Origin: Candidatus Omnitrophota bacterium
Lineage (GTDB): Bacteria; Omnitrophota; Gorgyraeia; Gygaellales; Profunditerraquicolaceae
DNA length: 6,466 nucleotides
Assembly (NCBI GenBank): GCA_023818905.1
Contig: JAMWDE010000052.1
Span: 1-6,466 of the forward strand
Direction: 5' to 3'
Every line of letters starts with the position of its first letter. The stretch's first letter is position 1. The position numbers and the translations under genes were made by a program. The notes beneath the pieces were generated by a model. It did not search any database and was not told the DNA's origin. It saw nothing but the letters and a program-made list of their open reading frames with translations. This document shows, piece after piece, positions 1 to 6,280 of this stretch.

Positions 1-35
1 TTGATGATTTTGCTCAGTTAGAGAATAAACTTTAA
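1..35 (+). CDS. possible C-terminal end of an upstream gene (partial)
   Basis: One frame is open from the window edge to a TAA at 33-35 and reads DDFAQLENKL. The other two + strand frames stop even earlier (TGA at 2-4, TAG at 19-21). The codons (GAT, TTA, GAG, AAT, AAA) fit the style of the genes downstream, and the short acidic/polar tail would suit a soluble protein end. Ten residues are too few to identify a family. From context it could be another T2SS gene, but the tail does not resemble the usual GspE ending, so I give no name. It could also be chance. Confidence 0.3.
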   Translation, partial: DDFAQLENKL

Positions 36-61
36 CCAAATTCTGCCCGTCTCTTTATATG

Positions 62-91
62 GGGCGGGCGTGGGTGGGGGCACGCCCGCCC
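62..91. repeat. perfect inverted repeat, 11-bp arms
   Basis: The left arm GGGCGGGCGTG (62-72) is exactly complementary to the right arm CACGCCCGCCC (81-91), with an 8-base G-rich loop. It would form a very stable hairpin in RNA or single-stranded DNA. A run of six T lies at 105-110, about 13 bases beyond the stem. This is too far for a canonical intrinsic terminator, although a weak terminator for the gene ending at 35 cannot be excluded. Confidence 0.75.
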
Positions 92-129
92 ATCGATATC
101 GTTGTTTTTTGAAAAATCCTCTTTTCTTT

Positions 130-153
130 CCCCCTCTCCCTGAGGAGAGGGGG
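130..153. repeat. perfect inverted repeat, C/T-rich then G/A-rich; dispersed-repeat type
   Basis: The arm CCCCCTCTCC (130-139) is exactly complementary to GGAGAGGGGG (144-153), with a CTGA loop. A second G/A-rich copy of the right arm (AGGGGGAGAGG, 176-186) follows and could pair with the same left arm. This pyrimidine-arm/purine-arm design resembles dispersed palindromic repeats that recur in the intergenic DNA of many bacterial genomes and whose translation gives SPxPQGEGE-like peptides. Membership of such a family is inferred from appearance, because only one locus is visible. Confidence 0.7.
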
Positions 154-197
154 ATAATTCCCTCTTAAATGTTTTAGGGGGAGAGGTTAAAATCCGC

Positions 198-219
198 TGT
201 CGTCCCCTCGGGGACGACA
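198..219. repeat. perfect inverted repeat, 10-bp arms
   Basis: TGTCGTCCCC (198-207) is exactly complementary to GGGGACGACA (210-219), with only TC between, so an RNA hairpin would have a CTCG tetraloop on nine pairs. No T-run follows, so it is not an intrinsic terminator. Its arms are unrelated in sequence to the neighbouring palindromes. Confidence 0.7.
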
Positions 220-252
220 CGTTTAGCGCAAGAAGGGGGCATAAAGCGAGCC

Positions 253-274
253 CTCGTTAAAAACTTTTAGCGAG
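253..274. repeat. near-perfect inverted repeat with outer pairing
   Basis: CTCGTTAAAA (253-262) pairs with TTTTAGCGAG (265-274) with a single G-T wobble (257/270). It is enclosed by a second, outer complementarity of TAGCGC (224-229) with GCGCTA (274-279), which shares base 274 with the inner stem. The arrangement looks like a nested stem rather than an isolated hairpin. Its function is unknown. Confidence 0.5.
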
Positions 275-292
275 CGCTACATATTCGGCCAT

Positions 293-315
293 CCTTGACA
301 TCGTAGATGTCAAGG
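293..315. repeat. perfect inverted repeat, 10-bp arms, 3-base centre
   Basis: CCTTGACATC (293-302) is exactly complementary to GATGTCAAGG (306-315) around GTA. The tight symmetry would suit a hairpin and also a dimeric regulator's operator, but nothing nearby (no promoter, no regulator gene) supports the operator reading. No U-tract follows, so a terminator is unlikely. Confidence 0.7.
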
Positions 316-363
316 AGCGGACGAGCGACACCTTAGCTACTTTGATTTCACAGAGCGAGGACG

Positions 364-390
364 CAGTCCGCCAAGATTTATGGCGGACTG
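364..390. repeat. perfect inverted repeat, 10-bp arms, 7-base loop
   Basis: CAGTCCGCCA (364-373) is exactly complementary to TGGCGGACTG (381-390) with an AT-rich loop. The left arm can alternatively pair through GTCCGC (366-371) with an upstream GCGGAC (317-322), which is a direct copy of 383-388. It is the last palindrome before the sequence becomes AT-rich ahead of gspF. Confidence 0.7.
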
Positions 391-507
391 GCCGAATGAG
401 ATTACTTGTTATTATAAAAATGGGTTCGAATTTTGTTTAAAAGGCACCGTTTCTGTTCAAAATTTCATTCCACCTCTATATCTAAGCCATAATGAACAAA
501 TAAGTAT

Positions 508-1704
508 ATGCCCTTATACAAATACATTGCTAAATTCCAGCCAAACAAGACCATCCAGGGACAGTTAGAGGCAAATACCGAGCAGGAAGCTATAAGTATA
601 TTAACCAAAATGGGTTATTTTCCCATTGAGGTCAAGTCTGTAGTAATTACAGCAAAGGGAAGGTTTGTTAATACTCGGCCCATCCGCCACAAGGACGTGA
701 TTATATTTACTCGTCAACTCTCTACGCTCATTAGTTCAGGAGTCCAGATAATAAATGCCATTGAAATCATTGCTGGTCAAAGCAGATTAAAGCCGATTTT
801 AGAGGATATAAATCGCAGGATAAGAGACGGCAAATCCCTTTCAGAGAGTTTGGCATTTCATCCTACACTGTTTTCCAATTTGTATATATCCATGATAAAT
901 GCAGGAGAGAGGGGCGGCAATTTGACTGAGGTTTTGACTCGTCTAGCAGATTTCTTGGAAAGACAAAGGGAGTTTAGGGATTCTTTGCGTTCAGCACTGA
1001 TTTATCCATCTTTTATTTTTGTAGTGGGGATATTGACGGTAATGGTGCTATTAGGTTTTGTAATACCACGCTTAAGAGTTATGTTTGAAGATATAGGACA
1101 GATTCTTCCTTTGCCTACCAGAATGGTTATTGCTGTCTCAGGTTTTTTTAGCAGATGGTGGTGGCTATTAGGAGCAGTTGCGTTCTTACTTATTTTTTTA
1201 TTAAAGAGAACCTCATCTACCAAACAGGGGAAAGTTTTTTGGGATAGATTTAAAATCCGTCTTCCTATCTTAGGAGATATTTTGTTTAAGTCAGAGATCT
1301 CCCTGATGATGCGCACATTATCGCTTTTACTTTCTAGTGGTATAACTATGGTTTCTTCTTTGGATATATCAAATTCTGTGATAAGAAATCAGTTTATTAG
1401 TGGGCAGATAAAAGATTTTAAGGCAAAGATATCTGATGGTAGAAGTTTATCTGCCTGTCTTAAAGATTCTGGAATATTCTCAGAACTGGTGGTAAATATA
1501 ATCAACACAGGAGAAGAATCAGGCAGGTTAGATAATGCACTTGTGACTATAGCCAATGATTATGAAAGACAGGTGGAACGTTCTTTAAAGAACCTGATAC
1601 AAATTTTAGAACCGGTTATCATTTTGGTGTTGGGTTTGATTGTGGGTTTTATCGTCTTATCCATGCTTCTGCCCATATTCCAGATGAGTTTTACTGTGGG
1701 CTAA
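508..1704 (+). CDS. gspF: type II secretion system inner-membrane platform protein GspF
   Basis: A 398-residue protein of typical GspF/PilC length. It sits in the inner membrane and connects the assembly ATPase to the growing pseudopilus. The start MPLYKYIAKF and the following QGQLEA match the usual N-terminal GspF pattern. Two T2SSF repeats are visible. The first spans about residues 63-187, with FTRQLSTLISSGV (67-79) and GERGGNLTEVL (133-143). The second spans about 260-390, with GEESGRLDNAL (335-345). Hydrophobic helices lie at about 165-187, 215-232 and 367-391, the standard three-helix layout. ATG 508 is the first start after an in-frame TGA at 493, and no Shine-Dalgarno sequence precedes it. 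In classical operons gspE lies directly upstream and gspG directly downstream. Here a repeat-rich gap lies upstream and gspH follows. The distinction from a type IV pilus PilC rests on the neighbours. Confidence 0.95.
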   Translation: MPLYKYIAKFQPNKTIQGQLEANTEQEAISILTKMGYFPIEVKSVVITAKGRFVNTRPIRHKDVIIFTRQLSTLISSGVQIINAIEIIAGQSRLKPILEDINRRIRDGKSLSESLAFHPTLFSNLYISMINAGERGGNLTEVLTRLADFLERQREFRDSLRSALIYPSFIFVVGILTVMVLLGFVIPRLRVMFEDIGQILPLPTRMVIAVSGFFSRWWWLLGAVAFLLIFLLKRTSSTKQGKVFWDRFKIRLPILGDILFKSEISLMMRTLSLLLSSGITMVSSLDISNSVIRNQFISGQIKDFKAKISDGRSLSACLKDSGIFSELVVNIINTGEESGRLDNALVTIANDYERQVERSLKNLIQILEPVIILVLGLIVGFIVLSMLLPIFQMSFTVG

Positions 1705-1781
1705 AAGGACGGATTTAAAAATTTCCCCCTCATATATTAGATAAAAGTAAGACAGAGAGTATCATCTGCAATTCAAAACAT

Positions 1782-2261
1782 ATGCAATGTCTGCGCTTAG
1801 GACCTTACGGAAGATTAAAGCATGCAATCACCTTTATAGAGTTACTTCTGGTTACATTTATCATCGGAATCATTGCTGCAGTCTCCATACCTGCCTTTAG
1901 AAAAACCTTCAATAATTTAGAGTTAAAAAGTTTCTCTGGACAATTGCAATCATTCATACGTTATCTTCAACAACGTAGCCTTGCAGAGGCAAAGATTATC
2001 TATCTGAGAATAGATAACGAGACAAAAAGATGTTGGGCTGAAATGAAGGATGGCCAGGTAAATGTTTTAAAAAGTTATTCTATACCCAAAGGTATTGAGG
2101 TCAAGATTATAATAGAAGATACAAGCACGCAGAGGATCGTCTTCTACCCTGATGGGCAGTTGGATAGCGCAACTATAAAATTGACTAACCCTGAAAAGCG
2201 AGAGATTATTTTGAACATTCAGGGAGCGATAGGAAAGGTAAAGGTTCAGCAAGGTATCTAA
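1782..2261 (+). CDS. gspH: minor pseudopilin GspH
   Basis: A 159-residue prepilin-like protein expected in the T2SS pseudopilus tip complex. A 15-residue basic leader ends in KHA and is followed by ITFIELLLV and a hydrophobic helix to about residue 37. The conserved +5 glutamate is E20, so cleavage falls after A15 rather than the usual glycine. The segment after the helix (FSGQLQSFIRYLQQRSLAEA, 51-70) and the late FYPDGQLDSATIKL (121-134) fit the GspH domain. The GspG signature (WGxPY, calcium-site loop) is absent, so this is not the major pseudopilin. The start is the only ATG in a frame open since 1719, and no Shine-Dalgarno is seen. It lies 77 bp after gspF and 15 bp before gspI. Assignment to H rather than another minor pseudopilin relies on both sequence and order. 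Confidence 0.85.
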   Translation: MQCLRLGPYGRLKHAITFIELLLVTFIIGIIAAVSIPAFRKTFNNLELKSFSGQLQSFIRYLQQRSLAEAKIIYLRIDNETKRCWAEMKDGQVNVLKSYSIPKGIEVKIIIEDTSTQRIVFYPDGQLDSATIKLTNPEKREIILNIQGAIGKVKVQQGI

Positions 2262-2276
2262 TCTAAAGACTATTCT

Positions 2277-2645
2277 ATGGGTAAAACTTTTTTGGATAAC
2301 AGAGGATTCTCGCTTTTAGAGGTAACTATTATGGTGGCCATATTAGCCATAGGCACCACAGTTGTTTTACAGACAATCTCTTTTTCGGCCCGTATGGCAG
2401 GAGTGTCCGCAGATGTATGCGAGGCAATATTTTTAGCAGAAGATATAATCCAGGATTTAGAATTTAAAGAAAAAAAATCTCTGATTCGGGAAGAATCAGT
2501 GAGTGATAGAAAAGAAAAATTTGATTATAGATACTCCATCGCTTCTACCGAACCTGGTATGTTTAAATTTAATCTGGATATCCACTGGCAGAGATTAAAC
2601 AGAACAGCGGGTTTAAAGTTAAAGGGTTATTTAAAAAATTATTAA
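2277..2645 (+). CDS. gspI: minor pseudopilin GspI
   Basis: A 122-residue protein, the usual small size of GspI, which nucleates the tip complex with GspJ and GspK. The leader MGKTFLDNRG ends with the classic G10|F11 processing site, followed by FSLLEVTIMVAILAIG with the +5 glutamate at E15. The stretch IFLAEDIIQDLEF (51-63) matches the LAExxLxxL segment typical of GspI after its helix, and the rest is a short polar domain. This is the only pseudopilin in the window with glycine at -1. It begins 15 bp after gspH, without a clear Shine-Dalgarno, and its TAA overlaps the gspJ ATG by one base (TAATG), which suggests translational coupling. Confidence 0.85.
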   Translation: MGKTFLDNRGFSLLEVTIMVAILAIGTTVVLQTISFSARMAGVSADVCEAIFLAEDIIQDLEFKEKKSLIREESVSDRKEKFDYRYSIASTEPGMFKFNLDIHWQRLNRTAGLKLKGYLKNY

Positions 2646-3253
2646 TGATGAAAAGAAGCAATGCCTTTACGCTTATGGAGTTACTCATTGCCTCAGCGAT
2701 ATTTACTGTGATTGGGGTAGTGATATACTCATCCTTTCATATTGGTATATTTGGCTTTCGCGACATAGAAGACCTCCTTAACAGTTATCAAACTGCTCAG
2801 TTTATCATAGGGCGCATAAATAGAGATCTAAGGAATGCCTTTGCTTACAGCAGGTTAGATGCGGGATTTAAGGGAGGACCCAGCGAAATGAGTTTTATAA
2901 CCTTAGCTAATATTTTTCAGGATGAGCAGGTTCATTGCGAAGTCGCCTTTGTTGTCTACAAATATGAAGATAAAAAATTACGGTATTTCTATCAGGGGAT
3001 AAATAAGATTGTGGAGGGAGAATCCAGGGGCAAGTCGGAAGAGATGGGGGATAATCTGGAGATAAGGTTTGAGTACGCTAAATCAACCACTGGTTTGGAT
3101 GAGCTTGGATTCAAGGATTATTGGGCTTCTGGAGATGCCGACGCTGGGCAGGAAAATCTAACGTTGCCTGTAGCGGTACGCCTGAATCTGACTATAGGTA
3201 GTAAAAACAAAAGAAGATTTGTGCGCACTATATTTTTGCCTTCGGGAGGTTAA
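2645..3253 (+). CDS. gspJ: minor pseudopilin GspJ
   Basis: A 202-residue pseudopilin of the tip complex, normal in length for GspJ. The short leader MMKRSNA is followed by FTLMELLIASAIF, with A7 at -1 and E12 at +5. The soluble part has SEMSFITL (80-87), the strand-rich VAFVVYKYEDKKLRYFY (100-116) and LPVAVRLNLTI (174-184), which resembles the C-terminal LPxAVRLxL strand of GspJ. Two consecutive ATGs (2645 and 2648) could serve as starts. The first shares a base with the gspI stop, so re-initiation by terminating ribosomes is the likely mode, because no Shine-Dalgarno is nearby. Its 3' end carries the ribosome binding site for gspK (GGGAGGT, 3244-3250). Confidence 0.85.
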   Translation: MMKRSNAFTLMELLIASAIFTVIGVVIYSSFHIGIFGFRDIEDLLNSYQTAQFIIGRINRDLRNAFAYSRLDAGFKGGPSEMSFITLANIFQDEQVHCEVAFVVYKYEDKKLRYFYQGINKIVEGESRGKSEEMGDNLEIRFEYAKSTTGLDELGFKDYWASGDADAGQENLTLPVAVRLNLTIGSKNKRRFVRTIFLPSGG

Positions 3254-3257
3254 GGGC

Positions 3258-4259
3258 ATGAAAAAAAATAATGCCCAGATAACAGTGCTGGGCTTATGGA
3301 TTTTGATAATTCTTACCCTACTGGCAATAGCTATTGGCCAACGTGTCCAATTCGCATTGGGTATCAGTCGATACCAAAAGGATAAATTGAAAGCGGATCT
3401 CTTGGCCAAGACAGCGGTAAATTTGGCAATCGCAGAATTGGAATCAGATGCATCCAGCGATTATGATACACTCCAAGATAACTGGGCAGAGGATGTAGAG
3501 AGATTTAAAAAGATTACCCTTAACGGAAATCCCTCAGAGTATGCCTCTATAAGTTATAATATAGACAAGCAATATTTCGGCTTAGTGGATGAGGGAAGGA
3601 AGATCAATCTTAATACAGCACCCAGAGAGTTGTTGATAGCGCTTTTTAGCGAATGCGGTATGATGCATAGATATGCAGAGGATTTGGCTGATTATGTCTG
3701 TGTGTGGCGGGGAGATAACAACTATTATTTAAACTCCAACGCAGAGGTCTACAGAAACTTTAAAAAATCACCATTTGTCAGATTGGAAGAATTAGTTATA
3801 GTGGCTAGTCAATTTTATAAGGATAGAGGTTATTACGATTATCAGAGGATGGCGCGCCAACTCTATATGGAGGTCAAGGATTATGTTACAGTGTATTCTG
3901 TCAGTATCTACTCTTACGTTAACGTTAACACTGTTACCAAGAGGGTCTTACTTATGCTTGCGAGATCTCAGGTAAAAAGTCAGGAGGAGATGGATTGCAT
4001 TGAGCCAATAGTGGAAGATATACTTAAACAACGCAGCGAAAGAGGATATTTTAAAAATTTAGATAAGATAAAACTAAGGGATGTGGTTTCTGGGACTTCT
4101 GCAGATGAGACGCTTTTTGCTAATCTAAAAAGTAAGTTTATATTATATTCAAGATATTTTACGATAGAGACACAGGGCTATAGCGGAAAGGTAATCAGAA
4201 GGATAAAGGCAATTTATGACCGCACCACAAAGAATATGGTTTGTTGGTATGAAAATTGA
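3258..4259 (+). CDS. gspK: pseudopilus tip protein GspK
   Basis: A 333-residue protein matching GspK, the largest pseudopilin, which caps the pseudopilus tip with GspI and GspJ. I chose ATG 3258, four bases after the gspJ stop, because GGGAGGT (3244-3250) lies at proper spacing and the protein then begins with a normal short leader (MKKNNA) before ITVLGLWILIILTLLAIAIG. An in-frame ATG at 3219 would add 13 non-signal residues and overlap gspJ. The +5 position is not glutamate, a known GspK trait. GLVDEGRKINLNTAPRELL (108-126) is the characteristic GspK segment, with SPFVRLEEL (171-179) and a second VNVNTVTKRVLLML (221-234) in the T2SSK domains. The protein is full length with no disruption. 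Probable processing is after A6. Confidence 0.92.
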   Translation: MKKNNAQITVLGLWILIILTLLAIAIGQRVQFALGISRYQKDKLKADLLAKTAVNLAIAELESDASSDYDTLQDNWAEDVERFKKITLNGNPSEYASISYNIDKQYFGLVDEGRKINLNTAPRELLIALFSECGMMHRYAEDLADYVCVWRGDNNYYLNSNAEVYRNFKKSPFVRLEELVIVASQFYKDRGYYDYQRMARQLYMEVKDYVTVYSVSIYSYVNVNTVTKRVLLMLARSQVKSQEEMDCIEPIVEDILKQRSERGYFKNLDKIKLRDVVSGTSADETLFANLKSKFILYSRYFTIETQGYSGKVIRRIKAIYDRTTKNMVCWYEN

Positions 4260-4287
4260 AGAGACTTTGAAGCGGCCTAAAATTAAC

Positions 4288-4316
4288 TTGCATTAAATAA
4301 ATATATATTATATAGT
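4288..4316 (+). promoter_or_regulatory. possible promoter in the gspK-gspL gap
   Basis: The 69-bp gap is very AT-rich. TTGCAT (4288-4293) and TATAGT (4311-4316) are 17 bp apart. The -10 matches the sigma-70 consensus at five of six positions and the -35 at only three. Initiation would fall a few bases before the gspL ATG at 4329, giving a nearly leaderless transcript, in keeping with the missing Shine-Dalgarno there. In DNA this rich in A and T such matches are expected by chance, so this is only a candidate for independent expression of gspL-gspM. Confidence 0.2.
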
Positions 4317-4328
4317 ATCATTAAAATT

Positions 4329-5753
4329 ATGAGAGTTAAAATCAGAAATACGAAATTCCTCATACAGATCACAGATGGATTTTTAAAAGTCTTGCGTTGT
4401 TATGTTTCTGGTAAATCTATCTTTAGGCTCGATAAGGTATGCGTTGAACAGATACCCATTGATATTACTGAAAGAGATTTATCTGAAAAAATACAGCGCA
4501 CCTTAAAAAGTCTTAATTATAGTAATAACCCTGTTTTTATCTCTTTGCCTCGTGCTCAGGCCATCTGTAGATATTTAAAACTACCCACCAAGATTCCTTC
4601 TGAGATAGCTAAGATCGTTGACCTTCAGGCACCCCATTATCTTCCTTATCAGATTAACGAATTGATTACTGGTTATGAGGTGGTCGCTGTTGATGTAGAG
4701 GGATACTCTTACGTTAATCTGGTTATGGTCTACAGAGATTTGATTGAGCGCTATTTTAGAATCTTTAAGGAATTAAAACCCAAAGGCATTACAGCAAGTC
4801 TTAGTTCTTACGGCTTGTGTAATCTTTACAATTATATCGAAACAGGGCAACCGTATCCGTCTATGATTATAGATATTGATGCAAATCATGTAGAATCAGT
4901 CATAGTTTCTGACAAGAAATTGGTTTTTAGCCGAACATTCAAAATAAATCGGTCATCGCCGGAATGGCAAGAGGTATTTATAGAGGAGCTAAACAAGACC
5001 CAGAGCGCATATTCCAAGGATATCTCCAAGGAGATGCCTAAAAGTATAATAATCTTTAGCGAAGATAGAGAGGCGCAAAGACTACAGGATATTTTAAGTC
5101 AACGCTTGAGTATCCCGTTGAAGGTTTATTCTTATACCCAGAAGTTAAAGGTCTCACCTGAATTACTAAAGGTAGCTGCTGATTTAGGTGTCTCAGTGGC
5201 TAATCTATTGGGATTGGCTTTAACAGATATGCCAGAATCCGTTAATCTATTGCCCAGAGAATTGAAGGAACGCAGATTAAAGACTCATCGCCGTAAGGAA
5301 GCCCTTAAAAAGATTGTTTTTGTGGGAGTAGTATTTTGTATGTTTATAATCGGATTCAATAAGAATATAGATAATAAATCTCGGTATCTTCAGATGTTGA
5401 AGGTGCAATTGGGTGAGGTAAGTAGAGAGGCTAAGCCCCTGGAGGAGATAGAAAAAAGAATTGCCATCTTAGAGAGCAGTTCGCAGAAGAGACTTAACGC
5501 AGTTCAACTGATCTATGAGTTATCCCAAGCTATACCAAATGGAGTTTATCTCGTAAGTATTATATACAATCAGGATGGTCAGGTGATATTGCGTGGACAA
5601 TCCCAAGAGTTAAATTTTGCCTTTGAGTTCGTAAGAGGTCTTGAGGCATCAAGCTTCTTTAAAAATTTTGAGGTTAATATGAGGTATGCTACAAAAAAGA
5701 GAACGCGGACAGGAGAATCTGTAGATTTCGAGGTGATATGTTTAAAGAGATAA
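4329..5753 (+). CDS. gspL: GspL-type assembly protein (PilM-like plus PilN-like domains)
   Basis: A 474-residue bitopic inner-membrane protein that would link the cytoplasmic ATPase GspE to GspM and the pseudopilus. Residues 1-310 look like the actin-fold PilM/GspL cytoplasmic domain: FLIQITDGFLKVL at 10-22, SMIIDIDANHVESVIVSDKKLVFSRTF at 178-204, and ANLLGLALTDMPESVNLLP at 291-309. Basic residues at 311-328 precede one membrane helix (about 329-343). A predicted coiled coil (about 350-385) and a PilN-like ferredoxin-fold domain follow, with LIYELSQAIPNGVYLVSI at 394-411 and VILRGQSQE at 419-427. The phosphate-binding turn reads DIDAN instead of the PilM-like DIGA, so nucleotide use is doubtful, as in other GspL proteins. 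The ATG has no Shine-Dalgarno. The gene overlaps gspM by 16 bases. A pilus-type PilM-PilN fusion is the alternative name, but the pseudopilin neighbours favour GspL. Confidence 0.85.
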   Translation: MRVKIRNTKFLIQITDGFLKVLRCYVSGKSIFRLDKVCVEQIPIDITERDLSEKIQRTLKSLNYSNNPVFISLPRAQAICRYLKLPTKIPSEIAKIVDLQAPHYLPYQINELITGYEVVAVDVEGYSYVNLVMVYRDLIERYFRIFKELKPKGITASLSSYGLCNLYNYIETGQPYPSMIIDIDANHVESVIVSDKKLVFSRTFKINRSSPEWQEVFIEELNKTQSAYSKDISKEMPKSIIIFSEDREAQRLQDILSQRLSIPLKVYSYTQKLKVSPELLKVAADLGVSVANLLGLALTDMPESVNLLPRELKERRLKTHRRKEALKKIVFVGVVFCMFIIGFNKNIDNKSRYLQMLKVQLGEVSREAKPLEEIEKRIAILESSSQKRLNAVQLIYELSQAIPNGVYLVSIIYNQDGQVILRGQSQELNFAFEFVRGLEASSFFKNFEVNMRYATKKRTRTGESVDFEVICLKR

Positions 5754-6280
5754 GGGCAGGTAAAATATTAACTAGAAGGGAACGCATTATTTTATACTTT
5801 ACCTTGCTGATTGTATCCGTAAGCACCGTTTTCAATCTTTTTATTGTACCCTTATTTAAGAGGAATAGCAAATTGAATGAAGAAATAGAGATAACCCAAA
5901 AAAGACTCCTGTATTATAGGAGGCTTTTGAGCCAAAAGGATTATCTTCAGAAAAAATTTAATCGAGCATCTTCTTATCTTAATGTTGCTTCAGAATCTCA
6001 AGATGTTTTTATATCTTTGCTATCTACCTTGGAGGATTTAGCAAGACAGGCGCATATTCGTATCATAGAGATAAGGCCACAGGAGATTAAGAAACTGGAT
6101 TTATATAAAGAAATATATGTAGATGTAAAAACAGAAGGTATCTTGGAAGATTATTTAAGATTCATCTACGGAATCGAGAATTCCTTGGCAATATTAAATA
6201 TAAAGAGATTCCAGATAAACGCCCGGCCGGATTCCACGCTTTTAGAAGGAAGTTTTTATATCTCTCAATTTTGCTGGTAA
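5738..6280 (+). CDS. gspM: GspM / PilO-like inner-membrane assembly protein
   Basis: A 180-residue bitopic protein, the usual size and order for GspM, the partner of GspL in the inner-membrane platform. A short basic cytoplasmic tail (1-16) is followed by one membrane helix (about 17-39), a charged coiled coil (about 43-76, NEEIEITQKRLLYYRRLL) and a periplasmic domain (about 88-178). The pattern SLLSTLEDLARQAHIRIIEIRP and the strand IYVDVKTEGILEDYLRFIYGIE fit the PilO/GspM ferredoxin fold. ATG 5738 lies inside the end of gspL and follows GAGGTGAT (5730-5737), a Shine-Dalgarno with short spacing. The overlap points to coupled translation. The frame ends normally with SFYISQFCW, so the protein appears complete even though an apparent insertion element follows about 90 bases later. 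Confidence 0.82.
   Translation: MFKEIRAGKILTRRERIILYFTLLIVSVSTVFNLFIVPLFKRNSKLNEEIEITQKRLLYYRRLLSQKDYLQKKFNRASSYLNVASESQDVFISLLSTLEDLARQAHIRIIEIRPQEIKKLDLYKEIYVDVKTEGILEDYLRFIYGIENSLAILNIKRFQINARPDSTLLEGSFYISQFCW

Larger units (their letters stand above)
36..507. other. gene-free, palindrome-rich region upstream of gspF
   Basis: About 470 bases without a believable coding region. Roughly bases 60-395 are clearly more GC-rich than the surrounding genes and consist largely of inverted repeats, each listed separately. The last stretch (about 400-507) returns to AT-rich sequence like the operon. I see no convincing sigma-70 promoter. TTGACA at 295-300 lies inside a palindrome and has no -10 at the right distance. 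No Shine-Dalgarno sequence precedes the gspF start. Small open frames in this area are composition artefacts. Confidence 0.7.

Noticed and set aside
62..110. Intrinsic terminator made of the 62-91 hairpin and the T-run at 105-110
   Set aside because: The T-run begins about 13 bases after the stem, whereas an intrinsic terminator needs it immediately adjacent.
32..220. Minus-strand 62-codon open frame
   Set aside because: It is a translation of the palindromic repeats (the SPSPQGEGE-like peptide typical of such repeats), with no ribosome binding site or domain character.
380..568. Plus-strand 62-codon open frame overlapping the gspF start
   Set aside because: It begins inside a palindrome, overlaps the well-supported gspF N-terminus in another frame and has no recognisable features.
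1002..1316. Minus-strand 104-codon frame inside gspF
   Set aside because: It lies wholly opposite the strongly supported GspF coding sequence, so it is a shadow.
2067..2252. Minus-strand frame inside gspH
   Set aside because: Shadow of the pseudopilin coding sequence with no independent support.
3219..3257. Earlier in-frame start for gspK
   Set aside because: It would put 13 unusual residues ahead of a normal leader. The GGGAGGT at 3244-3250 and the 4-bp gap after gspJ favour ATG 3258.
3158..3409. Minus-strand frame across the gspJ-gspK junction
   Set aside because: It is opposite two well-supported genes, and its sequence shows no family character.
5689..5871. Minus-strand frame across the gspL-gspM overlap
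   Set aside because: Shadow of two overlapping + strand genes with convincing domain architecture.
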